NCBI GenBank assembly: GCA_037447655.1
Contig: JBBHKE010001723.1
Coordinates: 1-38,953, forward strand
DNA: 38,953 nt
Source: Zygnema cylindricum
Lineage: Eukaryota; Streptophyta; Zygnematophyceae; Zygnematales; Zygnemataceae
Direction of reading: 5' to 3'
Part shown: positions 27,830-37,690 of the stretch, one piece after another
Numbering within the stretch: position 1 is the stretch's first letter
Layout: each line of letters opens with the position of its first letter
The notes under the pieces: model-generated
The model's input: the letters and a program-made list of their open reading frames with translations, nothing else
Database searches by the model: none
Told to the model about the DNA's origin: nothing
Translations under genes and position numbers: made by a program

Positions 27830-28298
27830 ATCGAAGTCTTGGATTTCTTCTCAATGTCTCATCCGCTCCCCTGTCCATGGAAACCGGTTCTTGTCCCGCT
27901 TCTTCTATCTCCTCGAAGTCCATAGGAGTATGTGAGGTTTCCGGTGAGCCTCCTGTATCTTGGATCTCCCTTGAATCTGTAATCATGGTTTCACCCATGT
28001 CCTTTTCGAGAACGACCGAGTTCTCCTCACTTTCGGACTCAAATCTGATCTTTATCTTCTTTGTATATTTGAAGGGGTCAAATGACTTCCGTTCATCCAG
28101 GACAACTAAGTATTTGACCAGAATGATATCTTTCTTCGCTAAGTCATAGACTCTATATCCCTTAACATCCTCATCATATCCCACAAAGTATCCAGGTTTT
28201 CCCTTAGCATCTAGTTTCCAGTTTTTCCTATCCGTGTCAAGACTGTAAACTTGGCTACTAAATACTTTATGGTGTGAGATATCAGGTTTCCTTCCAAC
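27830..28298 (-). pseudogene. Element A integrase C-terminal region
   Basis: After the stop at 28301-28299 the frame continues G-R-K-P-D-I-S-H and GYDEDVKGYRVYDLAKKDIILV, then an acidic variable linker ending R-R-N-P-R-L-R-S-I at the insertion site of B. The last residues of the open frame beyond 27830 are LTR-derived. Confidence 0.88.
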
Positions 28299-28508
28299 TC
28301 ATCTCTCATAAGGTGTCACTCCCTTTACAGTCGAGGTAAGGACTCTATTCTTAATGTAGTTGGCACAATTCATCGCTTGTGCCCAAACTCTCTTTCCTAT
28401 TTTCTTGTCTGCCAAAATACTACGTACACTGTCTCCTAGTGTTCGATTCAACCTCTCAGCTACCCCATGTTGTTCTCGGTTATATGGTACAGTTTTCTGG
28501 TGCTGCAC
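28299..28508 (-). pseudogene. Element A integrase core, catalytic E segment
   Basis: QHQKTVPYNREQHGVAERLN carries the catalytic glutamate. A-x-A-M-N-C-A-N-Y-I-K-N-R-V and GVTPYER follow, then TGA where element B has TGG. It is separated from the upstream frame by a frameshift near 28510-28520. Confidence 0.9.
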
Positions 28509-28519
28509 TCCCTAATCTC

Positions 28520-29998
28520 TCAGATATTCCTCAAACCGTTAGAAGTATATTCCCCCCCATTATCACTCCTTATCCTCTTAATGGGGGTTTCATGCAACTT
28601 CTCACTCCAAGCTTTATATTCTTTGAAGTAAGTTGATGCTTCAGACTTTGTTTTCAGAAAGTAAACTCTAGAGTATCTAGACCAGTCATCAATTATTGTC
28701 ATCATAAACCTCTTTCCTCCAACCGAAGGTACTTTTGCAGGCCCCCAAATATCTGTGTGGACCAAATCTAACACTTTCTCTCCTCTATATGTGGCGACTT
28801 TGGGAAAGGGAAGTTTGTGAGCCTTACTTTGAGCACAACCACTACAATCATCCATCATTTCATTATCCCCAATCGGAATGCCATCTACTACCCGAAGTTT
28901 TTTCATTTCCCTTAACCTATCAAAATGCACATGCCCCAACCGCTTATGCCAAATCATCACCTTAGGAACACCAACATAGTAAGCATTCTTCTTTTCATTA
29001 CTCAGGTTAAGCCTAAACATTCCTTGGCTACCCTTATCTGCTGTGAAGTAAACTTCATCCCCATACTTAGCTGTAAAGACTCCCTTTCTAGTGAAGGTAT
29101 CAAACTCTTTGTCATCTAACACAGACGTAGAGACAAGATTTTTACTCAGCTGAGGAATGTAAAGTACATCTGAGAATGTAAGTATAGAAGTCTTACCCTC
29201 CACTAAGACTTTCAGATCTACTGATCCCACTAGATCTGTAGTAACCACTCTCCCATCACCATACTCTATCGCTATAGTAGGAATCTTTCTTAGCTTAGTT
29301 AAGAGTTCTTTATCAGGACACATATGCATGGATGCACCTGAGTCGATGATCCATCCTTCCTGTGGAGCTTCCCGAATTGCTCCAAGGGCACACTTCTGCC
29401 TCCGAGGGATCTTCTGCTCCTCCAGACTCTCGTCAAGAAGAAGCACCCCATCCTCCTCAGATGACTCATCCTCGGTTTCTCCTGACACTTTTGTAACCAC
29501 AAGTGCCTTTTTCTTCCCTCCGGAAGAACCCCCTCCACGGTTTTCTTGGAGCCTCAGCTCCGACAGCTTGACACAATCTGCAATAAAGTGTCCCAGCTTT
29601 TCGCAATAATGACAAAGACCCTTTGGGGGCCTCTGTCCCCCAGAATTATCTCTTTCCCCTCTATAAGGTTTCTTCGGGTCCTTCCCCCATCGGTCCCCTT
29701 CTGTTGCTAGAGCTTGAATGCTCTTTCCTCCTCTCCTAATCTCCATTGTGTTTTCTTGCACAAGTATCATCCTGACTACTGTGTTCCATTTCCATGAACT
29801 ATCAAGCATTCCCTGTACTCGATACACTATGTTTTCGAACTCATCTGGTAATTTCATGATAAGGGTGTTAACTTTCATTTTCTTTGTACCTGTCCACCCG
29901 GCACTTTCCATTTCCATATACAAACAAGAAAGATCATTACAGTAATCTAACATCTTTCCTCCTTTGTAAGTGTAACTCAATAGCTTTTGCTCAGCCAA
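28520..29998 (-). pseudogene. Element A Gag C-terminus, zinc knuckle, protease, integrase N-terminus and core
   Basis: 492 codons. YKGGKMLDYCNDLSCLYMEM (Gag); zinc knuckle CHYCEKLGHFIADC at 129-142; protease D219 in WIIDSGASMHMC; integrase HHCC with H351, H356, C385, C388; catalytic D415 (VHTDIWGP) and D479 (RSDNGGEY). The ATG at 29998 is internal to Gag: the reading frame continues upstream past a TAA that interrupts Gag near 30026. Copia order PR-IN-RT-RH is confirmed by the downstream pieces. Confidence 0.93.
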
Positions 29999-30025
29999 CT
30001 GGAGCTCCTGAATAGTTCTAGCTCT

Positions 30026-30466
30026 TTAAATCTCCACCAAACTCTCCCACAACTCCTCGGCCTTGTAAATGTGAAGATGAGGAGTGGCCAAACCTTGAGT
30101 GAGGTGCCTCAAAATGAAATTCTTGGCAGCCATATTTACATCCTCCCACATTTGAGTATCGTTCTCCACGGTCTTCACGGTCGCCGCTCCCGATACTGTG
30201 GCAATAGGAGTGAGGGGTGTCTCCTTCCCTTTCTCCTTTTCGGACACACTGCTGTCCCCATCATCTGCCTCCTCCGCTGAGGCAGCCGTTGTTGCAGAAA
30301 ACCTTACTCCCCCAAATCCTGGTTGAGTTCCCGAAGGTGGACGTTTCACTTGTCCACTGACGATACCCCAGTATCGTTTTTCACACAAAGCTCCCATCAT
30401 CATGGCTTCCCAATAAATGAACCCAGATCCATTAAAGGTGGGCACCCTAGAGGGTGGGCCCATAAC
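30026..30466 (-). pseudogene. Element A Gag N-terminus
   Basis: From the ATG in the primer site (in frame, MGPPSRVPTFNGSGFIYWEA) the Gag reads C-E-K-R-Y-W-G-I-V-S-G-Q, a variable acidic stretch, then VNMAAKNFILRHLTQGLATP, and stops at TAA (30028-30026). The frame is also open 5' into the LTR (MEDTEYRV, from 30487), so either ATG could start translation. Homologous starts in B and D also begin MGPPS, favouring the primer-site ATG or an upstream one in the LTR. Confidence 0.9.
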
Positions 30467-30467
30467 C
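30453..30467 (-). other. Primer-binding site of element A (half-tRNA type)
   Basis: Minus-strand GGTTATGGGCCCACC, identical to element B and abutting the 5' LTR at 30468. Contains the candidate Gag ATG. Confidence 0.85.
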
Positions 30468-31466
30468 CGATATTCTGTGTCCTCCATTGGACTACAAAAT
30501 ACAAGAAGCCTCTAGATAGTATTTAACTAACCCACTTTAAGCCAAGACCACTGCTGCCCAAGAAGGCGAACTGAAAATTTGACTGCACCCCTGTGTAGCG
30601 TGGACTCCCATGAGTCCGTAGCAAAAAGGATCACTGAAAACGGCCAACCAGCCGATAAGTTATGACCCGGCAAAAAATGCCAATTTATACAAAGCTCTCT
30701 TAGAGAGAGAGGTGTCCAAATTTCCTAAGTCCTAAATCTCTCTCACAACCCCTATCTACTAAAGTACGAACCAATCATATTACTGTAAAGTACAGAAAGG
30801 TACTACGGCCGATGTCTTTTCTGTACGACCTGTGTACGACAAGGCTACTGAGTGGACGCGTGTCATTTTTCCACTCGTTCGTATATTCTCTGGAATTCTC
30901 GCGACCGAATGTCATCCTTCCACGCGGCGCCACGTCATGCCACGTCCATAAAATCCAAAGTGACCATTCCGCGATCTCGGCGATGACGTGCGCCGTCGGA
31001 TTAAATCCGACATTAAATGTTGACCGTTTAAAACAAATGTCCGTTTCATTTGTTTCGTGCGAAATGACGTTCGCACTAAACCTTAACAAGTTCTATGTTT
31101 GTTTCGTCCATATTACAGTTAAATCATTTCAGTATAATACAATAGTTTAAATATGAATGAAACCCTATATCATCTAACGGACTTCTACGACAGACTGGTT
31201 AGAGCAAACGGCTACGCTGCGCTCTACCGGTCGGGGGTTCGAGTCCTACCGGACTCAACCTTTCGTTGAGAGTGACTTAAGTCACTCTTTAGTCCTTCCT
31301 ATGTGGCTGAGGCAGCCATGGCTCCATCGCTCTCTCTCTCCTTGAGTGACTACAACAAGTATGGGGGAAAGAGAGAAGAGATGGAGGCAGGCTGCCATCA
31401 TTTTCTATATATGTTTCCGCTAATGTAATTTAGACCTAGAAAATACAAAAACTACTTATTTCAACA
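30468..31466 (-). repeat. Element A 5' LTR (999 bp)
   Basis: Same length as the 3' LTR. The terminal bases next to the primer site (ATATCG) differ from the other copy (ATTGCA). H1 31396-31311, palindrome 31288-31269, tRNA-like segment 31183-31254 (B box GGTTCGAGTCC at 31236-31246), hairpin 31055-31031, GTAC cluster 30837-30764, GTATAAATT 30690-30682, U5 hairpin from 30583. Confidence 0.95.
31183..31254 (+). other. tRNA-like segment inside the element A 5' LTR
   Basis: CTGGTTAGAGC plus GGTTCGAGTCC, with T-stem GGGGG/CCTAC mostly paired. The central part is longer than an anticodon arm. Antisense to the element. Not a standard tRNA. Confidence 0.5.
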
Positions 31467-31471
31467 GCCAG
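31467..31471. repeat. Target-site duplication of element A (right)
   Basis: GCCAG, matching 18665-18669. Confidence 0.9.
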
Positions 31472-32275
31472 ATCTATAAAAACAAACACAGAACTATCCA
31501 GGCACCTTTCGGTGCAGATCTACAGCGACACAGACAGAAAATTGTTAAAACAATGCCACCAACGACAAGATCTATGAAAGAAAATCCAATCTAGATAGTC
31601 ACAGGGAAACCCAAGGCCACTCACGGCCAGATAGCATGGAAGGAAAACAAGGAAATTGCAAATGCTCAAAAGAAAGGTTCGTAATAGAACCAATCCACAC
31701 CAAACCCCTACACGAGTGTCCAAATTACAAAGAAACGCTCCTGCACCCGCAAGGCATCGTGATACTTACAAACACCATTAATACTCTGGTGAGTACTAAA
31801 AGTGAACCAGACTTGGTCGAGGCGAGTCGGATTTTGCAGAGCTCCCTGGAATCGAACCCGCTCCGATTCCGAATAAACGTGTCAAGAACCACCGTTAAAC
31901 ACCAAAGTAATTAGTATCCCGCTAGGGTAAGCGTATCGGCGCTATGCCACGCTATGCCCAACTATAAAGCGGTGATAATTATAGGTGATAAATCGTGCAA
32001 TCTTGATATATATAATATATATTTTTATTTTGTTAAGTTTTCTGAATGATTAAATTTGACAAGAGAAAAAGAAAGAAAATATCAAATCCCAAACAAAATA
32101 AACATCCACTAGTTAACAAATTAAATTGCACTAAAAGAAAGATATATGAGGAATATTGAGAAAAATTCAAAATAAAACACAAAATACGGTAAAATTGGGC
32201 AAAAATGTTTCCCAAACCCTAATACCACGCTGCAAAAATCAAAAATCTGCGACCAAGGGATGGTAATTTACCCCC
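31472..32275. other. Non-coding DNA continuous with 18474-18664 before element A
   Basis: No gene recognised. It contains the small hairpin GGCACC-tttc-GGTGC-type at about 31501-31514 and, on the minus strand, a perfect B-box word GGTTCGATTCC (about 31850-31860) about 95 bp from TGGCATAGCG. These could be a degenerate tRNA-derived repeat; acceptor and T stems do not pair well. It is likely part of a larger LTR whose end is at 32427. Confidence 0.4.
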
Positions 32276-32427
32276 TGTCTTCTCTAGAGAGCCTAGGCAG
32301 CCATGGCTCTAGCTCCCTATCCAGCCTTCAGTGACTACAACAAGTGTGGGGGCTTGGAAAGGGGAGTTAGAGGCAGACCGCCTCAGCTCTTTCTCTATCC
32401 TAATACAGACCTAGAAAATACTCAAAT
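32276..32427 (-). repeat. LTR remnant E with hairpin H1
   Basis: Minus-strand start TGTTGATATTTGAGTATTTTCTAGGTC matches the first 30 bp of the A, B and C LTRs in pattern. H1 at 32296-32382 has its own stem sequence (CTCTAGCTCCC../..GGGGAGTTAGAG) with the loop CAGTGACTACAACAAG. Confidence 0.75.
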
Positions 32428-33292
32428 ATCAACACTTGGTTAGGAATTAATAATCAATGATGGTTAGTAAAGTGGGGACCAAAGATGTAGTATTTTAGGG
32501 TTGTCGATTAGGTCATGCACTTTGAATGATAGAATGATTATTTGATTATACTTTTGTTTATGTGTGATACATTCGTCTATTATTATTTATTTATGTTATT
32601 TTATATATGTTTGATATGCATTGTTTATGCATTTGTCCTAGGGTTTGTTTATGTTGATTACTCCACCAAACCTTAGTTGTGTTTGTTATGTCATGCATTG
32701 TCTTAGGGTTTGTTATGATAATGGAGATATATTAAGCTTCTATTCCATGAAACCCTAGATGATTTCATGTGTCTGTGTACGCATGCTTGCTCCGTCTGTG
32801 TGCGGATGAATGATTGCATCTGTGTATGCATGTATGTTAAATAGAGGATGCATTTCAAATGATTGTTCATTGGCCTAGCTTTGCTTATCATTTTGTTTGA
32901 TAGTTTGGGTTGCTTCTGCGGTCTATTTTAGACCAAAGAACAACAAATAGTACTGTTGTACAGTCACCGGTATTAGTGTGACCAGTAGATACTCAGTGTG
33001 AGTATATAGTTTAGGAATTAGACAATTACTGTGAGCATATAGTTTAGGACTTAGACAATTTTGTATCATCCAGTTTTGGGATTATGACATTTTAAGGGCA
33101 TTTTTTGGGAAACTTCCAAGAGTCATATCTTATGGTTTTCTGCGTCATTTGGGATGCAATTTTGGGAATAATTAGTTTACTTTGTTGTGTATCACTGTGA
33201 GAAATTTGAGGCATATTGGCCTTTTGAGTCATATTTTGTGTAAGTTGAAAGTTGGCTGTTGAGTAGGTGCTAGATAGTTTTCTGCTGCTTTC
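32428..33292. other. AT-rich leader upstream of a copia gag
   Basis: No gene. A 33-34 bp tandem duplication (GTGAG-ATATAGTTTAGGA-TTAGACAATT) lies at 32996-33062. From about 33090 it resembles, in inverted orientation, 37750-37960 (TTTTTGGGAAACTT, GAGTCA words), indicating two related gag leaders. Confidence 0.5.
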
Positions 33293-33631
33293 ATGTCTAC
33301 TTCCACTACTACTGTTGGTTCTCCTCCTGCAACTGTGGTTGTAGAACAAGAGGTTATTGGCCTTTCGTCAAGAATTCCTATATTCAATGGCCAAAATTAT
33401 GCGTACTGGGCGGCGATTGTTGAATCTTCGTTTGAAAATGTTGACTTATTGGGGGTATTGGATGGCTCCCTTGATGAAACAGATCCGAGTTGGGCGAAAA
33501 AGAATTCAATGGCAAGGAACAATCTAATCCTTTGTATTTTAGAAAATGTGGTCATGTCTCGACTGAAAACGAAGAAGGCGAGGGAGATTTTCACATCCAT
33601 GAAATCTGCTTTTGAGAAAGCGAATGTTTAG
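33293..33631 (+). pseudogene. Copia Gag N-terminal fragment (second lineage)
   Basis: 112 codons beginning MSTSTTTVGSPP. It has S-S-R-I-P-I-F-N-G-Q-N-Y-A-Y-W, W-A-K-K-N-S-M-A-R-N-N-L-I-L-C-I-L-E-N-V and KKAREIFTSMKSAFEKANV, the order typical of copia Gag. It differs clearly from the MGPPS-type Gag of A, B and D. It ends at a stop and is followed after about 90 bp by minus-strand gag of element D, so it is truncated. Confidence 0.85.
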
Positions 33632-34403
33632 GAAGAGCTCTTGGGTGCTTTCCCTCACAATAATTATCCCCATGGTAATGCTCCAAGTCTATGAGGAGCC
33701 ATCCATTCCCTACATACGCTAAATAATGTCTTCGTACTCATCTAGGAGTTTCATTATTAGTGTATAAATATTTCTCTCCATATATTCTACATAACCCGCA
33801 TTAGCAAGCTCAACATATAACGCAACAATATCATTGCAAAACTCTATCATGCTACCGCCTTTATAAACATAGGCCTCTATTTCTTGTTTTACTAACTGCT
33901 GCCTCTGTATAGTCTCACTCTTATAAATCTGAATTAGTGTTTCACTGATTTCCAAAGACTTGGTTAAATTTAAAAGAGTGATAGCTTTGGACTTAGACAC
34001 ATATCTAAGTATGAGATGTTTTGCTAAAGTGTTTTTATATTCCTAATTTTTTTGTCATTTTCTTCATTTTTTGGTTGAGTTATAATCCCCACAAGTGGAA
34101 CCGTAGCCGAGAGCCTAGCTCCCCTCACGATAGGTGTTCTTTTATCGTTCCTCTTTTTTCCCCATTCCATGGTAATGACTTTCCCTTCACCTTCCGTTGC
34201 ATCCTTACTCCGGTTGGTTTTTTGGAAATCCCCACATGATTCTCTATAGTGAGTTCCTCCTAAACTTGGTGGGCGAACACCTCACTTGTCTCAAAACAAT
34301 TCTCCATAAGTGCTTTTCGAAAAGCAATCCTTCCATCGTAAACTCTCAATAATTGAAGTATGTTCCATCAAACAAATGCACGCTAGATGGTGGGCCCATA
34401 ACT
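33632..34403 (-). pseudogene. Element D Gag, decayed
   Basis: Minus strand. From the primer-site ATG it reads MGPPSSVHLFDGTYFNY, then a TGA and further breaks. A related open piece 34000-33719 (93 codons) contains Q-I-Y-K-S-E-T-I-Q-R-Q-Q-L, YKGGSMIEFCNDIVALYVEL and L-I-M-K-L-L-D-E-Y-E-D-I-I, matching the Gag of A and B. No protease or later domains follow; it stops near 33640 against other DNA. The family matches the gag at 38803. Confidence 0.85.
34389..34403 (-). other. Primer-binding site of element D
   Basis: Minus-strand AGTTATGGGCCCACC, one base different from A and B at the LTR-proximal end, abutting LTR TG at 34404. Confidence 0.8.
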
Positions 34404-35178
34404 TGTAATTCTATAGGGGTCCATTCCCCCCCACATAATTCGTAGGTCTAAAGAAGCTTATCCAGTTAGTGCCGAATGCAAGTTGATAGAATCCCAAATG
34501 GTTAACCGCTTGATAATCACAACCCCAATACAACTTTAAACCGGTGAAATTAGACTTTCTATGTGCTCAATTCCACCACAGAATGCAAAGTTAGAATATG
34601 AGTTTTAGACACATTCACCCACTTTGACATTCCCTTAGAAATGCAGCCACCTTGGCGTGCAAAGACACTTACCGACTACACCCCTGTGTACCGTGGACTC
34701 CCTTGAGTGGGTAGCAAAAACAATCAATGAAAATGGTCAAATGAGTTAAATGTTATGGGTGCTCAAAGTTTGCCTTTTGTACAAGGTGCTCTCTTAGAGA
34801 GAGGCGGCTATCTACCAAAATATTCTAAGTCCTAAAACACCTCTCTAAACCCCCTAGTACTGAGGTACGCACCAATTACATGACTGTACCGTACAAGAAA
34901 GTACAGGTGTTGGAGTAGTTTCTATACGGTCCTTGTATGACATCGTCATAATGTAACATATGTCACATCCGGAATTGTCATCTCGCCATCTGGAGATCTC
35001 GCAATCCTCTAAGTTATTGCCACTTGTCATCAGGAGTGGCGGCGCCTGAAAACGCCAAGGCGGCCATTCCGAAATCCCGGCATGCACCACGACTGTCAAT
35101 CAATGTCGCCTTTTGATACGGACTGTTGAAATAAATGTTCGTATCATTTATTTCGTTTGGCATATAAAGTATAGTAGA
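34404..35178 (-). repeat. Element D 5' LTR, truncated
   Basis: The U5 end TGTAATTCTAT on the plus strand borders the primer site. It retains the U5 hairpins (CTACAC-CCCT-GTGTA region 34676-34686, then GGACTC-CCTT-GAGT), the GTAC cluster 34865-34904 beside CCAAT, and the hairpin GAAATAAATG/CATTTATTTC (35128-35154). The U3 end with H1 is missing: homology ends near 35178, where plus-strand RT sequence begins. Confidence 0.85.
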
Positions 35179-36118
35179 TAATGAGGTTAGCCAGGTTAGA
35201 AGCAGATTTGACATGAAGGATTTAGGGGAGGCTACATATATTTTTGGGATTCAAATGGAAAGAGATGGAGGGAAGAGAATAATCAGACTTTCTGAGAAAG
35301 AAGCTATCGGAAATATGCTTAAGAAATTTCAGATGGAAAAGGCAAACAGTTGTACCACTCCCATGAACTTGAATAAAGTAAGTAATGGGAGTGTGAAAGG
35401 GGAAGTGATAATACTAGATGATCAGATGAGTCCAGAAGAGAGACAATTCATGAAGTCATTCCTTAAAGACAGGTTGTAGGAAGCTTGACTTACTTTATGA
35501 ATTATTCTAGACCGGACATAACATCAGCACTCGGAGTCCTCACTAGGATTCTTAATGATCCTAGGTAGAGAGACTGGGAGGCAGCCAAGAAAGTCATGAG
35601 ATACTTGGTGGGAACCAAGGATTTATGGTTGCATTTGGGAGGGGAGCACACTGACATCACTGCCAGTTATGGGGATGCACCTATGAGAAGATGCACTTCT
35701 GGATATGTGTTATATGTGGGGGAAGATGCTTGTTGTTGGAGTAGCAAGCAACAAAAGGTGGTTGCTCAGTCCACTATAGAGGTTGAGTATATGGCCTCTT
35801 GTTGTGTTGTGAAAGAGCTGATGTGGGTCAAGTCTTTTTGCAAGAACTGAGTTATTTGAAGAAGGGAGTGCATGAAAAGTTTTGTGACAATCAGGCTGCA
35901 ATTGCAATTGCAGCCAATCTAAAACATCATTTTATGGCTAAGCATATGGATATAAGATTGAGTTTCGTAAGGGAAAAGGTTGAAATCAAAATTGTGAATC
36001 TTGTGTATAGAGGTGATGGGGAAATGGTTGTTGATATGATGAAAAAGCATGTGCCCTCTCCCAAGTTAATATTCTGCAGAGAAAAGTGTGGGTTAAAAGA
36101 GAGATACTAAAAATAGAC
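35179..36118 (+). pseudogene. Fragment C: copia RT connection and RNase H
   Basis: Plus strand. RFDMKDLGEATYIFGIQMER, LSEKEAIGNMLKKFQMEKAN and S-C-T-T-P-M (35196-35479), a frame break, a piece with Y-S-R-P-D-I-T-S, then WLHLGGEHTD and CTSGYVLYVG with V-A-Q-S-T-I-E-V-E-Y-M-A-S (35596-35850), another frame break, and F-C-D-N-Q-A-A-I-A-I, HMDIRLSFVREKVE to the stop at 36110 (frame from 35799). The W-S-D catalytic aspartate segment is deleted (TDI-TASYGDAP instead of TDITTWSDASYGDAP). Closest to element A by eye. Confidence 0.9.
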
Positions 36119-36121
36119 TAG

Positions 36122-36134
36122 AAAATAAGGGGAG
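36122..36134 (+). other. Polypurine tract of fragment C
   Basis: AAAATAAGGGGAG immediately precedes the LTR start TGTTGAAATCAC at 36135. Confidence 0.85.
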
Positions 36135-36530
36135 TGTTGAAATCACTAAATTTAGGGGAGATATTTTCTAGGTCTTAATTGATTAGAATAGCTAAAAGAA
36201 AAAGCGTAGGCAGCCTGCCTCCACCTTCTCTCTCTAGCCCCTATACTTGTTGCAGTCACTGAAGGAGAGAGAGAGGGCGGTGGAGCCATGGCTGCCTGCC
36301 GGGCGGTGGAGCCATGGCTGCCTACCGGGCGGTGGAGCCATGGCTGCCTCCGCTCCTTACGCAGGACAAAAGAGTGACCTAAGTCACTCTCAACAAAAAG
36401 GTTGAGTCCGACAGGACACGAACCTCCGACCGGCAGAGCGAGGCATAGCCGTCAGCTCTTATTGGTATGTAGAAGTAGTCCTTTAGGATACATAGGGTTT
36501 GATAACTATTTAAACATTAGCTAGATCATT
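36135..36530 (+). repeat. Fragment C 3' LTR, 5' part
   Basis: TGTTGAAATCAC..TATTTTCTAGGTC, then H1 (36209-36296), a triplicated 26-bp unit (36275-36352), a near-palindrome AGAGTGACCTAAGTCACTCT (36371-36390), and a minus-strand tRNA-like segment (about 36401-36468). Homology to the A LTR stops near 36530, where an oppositely oriented LTR piece starts. Confidence 0.85.
36275..36352. repeat. 26-bp tandem triplication in LTR C
   Basis: GGGCGGTGGAGCCATGGCTG plus CCTNCC, three adjacent units at 36275, 36301 and 36327. Other LTRs here have a single copy. Each unit holds the GCCATGGC palindrome that forms the base of H1. Confidence 0.95.
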
Positions 36531-36535
36531 AATTC

Positions 36536-36695
36536 AAGGCAGCCATGGCTCCACCACCATCTCTTTCCTTCATTGACTACAACAAGTATGGGGGATAGAG
36601 GGAAGAGGTGGAGGCAGACTGCCTGCGCTTTTCTTTTCTGTTTTCACCAAGCTATTCAAACCTAGAAAATACTTCACAAATCTAGTAATTTAACA
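36536..36695 (-). repeat. LTR remnant with hairpin H1, minus orientation
   Basis: Minus-strand start TGTTAAATTACTAG..TATTTTCTAGGTTTG, H1 at 36623-36538 with loop CATTGACTACAACAAG. Only the first 160 bp of an LTR is present, head-to-head with LTR C. Confidence 0.8.
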
Positions 36696-37095
36696 TCCTT
36701 CAACTGCCATAGATTCTCTATATCAAGATTATTCAATTTTGACTCCTTTCCCCTGATATCTATATGAGTTTCTTCACCAAAAGTTGTCCATTATTGTATT
36801 TCTTGTAGACAAACTATATTGAGTCGTGAAAGAGAATTGGTTTTTTTAAATTTCAAAAAAAATCCTCATTTTCATTCTGTTCGTCAACATCAAGGTCTCT
36901 TTCGTCCACGTTCTACTTTCATTTCCATTTCCTTTCTTTGTTGCGTCTTTGTTGTCGTTCTCCGCACTCTCATGACTAGAGTTGGACAATGTCACAAAAT
37001 TACAAAAATCTAGACGTCTACAACTGTTGTTGGTATTGTTGGCGTTAATGATTGTCGAAATTTTTGTATTCGTCTTCATCTGTCACAAAATTTTA
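36696..37095. other. No gene recognised
   Basis: AT-rich DNA between an LTR remnant and the 40-bp satellite. Open frames on both strands at 36819-37079 overlap and show no domain. Confidence 0.45.
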
Positions 37096-37690
37096 ACTAC
37101 GTTTACAACCGTCACATGTCAAAGTACATAAAATGCCTACGTCTACAACTTTCACATTTCAAGGTACTGAAATGCCTACGTCTACAACCGTCACATGTCA
37201 AAGTTCTGAAAATGCCTACGTCTACAACGGTCACATGTCAAAGTACCAAAAATGCCTACGTCTACATCCGTCACATGTCAAAGTTCCGAAAAATGCCTAC
37301 GTCTACAACAGTCATATGTCAAAGTACCGAAAATGCATACGTCTACAACCGTCACATGTCAAAGTTTTGAATCTGCTATACATCAACAACCGTTACATAT
37401 CAAAGTACCAAAAATGCCTAAGTCTACAACCATCACATGTCAAAGTTCCGAAAATGCCTAAGTCTACAACTGTCACATGTCAAAGTTCCGAAAATGCCTA
37501 CGTTTACAACCGTCATATGTCAAAGTTCCGAAAACGCCTAAGTTTACAACTGTCAAATGTCAAAATTCCGAAAATGCCTACGTCTACAACCGTCACATGA
37601 CAAAGTTCACAAAATGCCTAAGTCTACAACCATCACATGTCAAATTTCCAAAAATGCCTACGTCTATAACAGTCACATATCAAAGTTATG
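37096..37690. repeat. 40-bp satellite, about 15 units
   Basis: Consensus CTACGTCTACAACCGTCACA followed by TGTCAAAGTTCCGAAAATGC. Most units are exactly 40 bp, with single 39- and 41-bp ones. Because 40 is not a multiple of three, every forward frame encodes the same repeating peptide series (MPTSTTVTCQSSENAYVYN and related), giving overlapping long frames without coding meaning. Confidence 0.95.

Larger units (their letters stand above)
18670..31466 (-). mobile_element. Element A: Ty1/copia LTR retrotransposon, interrupted by element B
   Basis: Minus-strand element: 5' LTR 31466-30468, primer site 30467-30453, gag-pol in the order Gag, zinc knuckle, protease, integrase, RT, RNase H (copia order), polypurine tract 19685-19669, 3' LTR 19668-18670. 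Its own length without B is about 6.34 kb. Insertion of B between the integrase C-terminus and RT splits a coding segment; removing B and one AATGG restores a continuous frame there, so A was complete when B arrived. By eye the two LTRs differ at roughly 48 of 999 positions. Multiple stops and frameshifts make it inactive. Confidence 0.95.

Noticed and set aside
31845-31965. Minus-strand tRNA with intron (TGGCATAGCG to GGTTCGATTCC)
   Set aside because: Only three of five T-stem pairs form, the acceptor ends are not complementary, and spacing is about 95 bp. Kept only as a possible degenerate tRNA-like repeat.
36819-37079. Gene near 36819-37079
   Set aside because: Plus and minus frames overlap, with no domain, and the stretch is AT-rich between repeats.
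37096-37690. CRISPR-like array
   Set aside because: Units are contiguous 40-bp tandem copies with no spacers, and the context is a eukaryotic retrotransposon graveyard.
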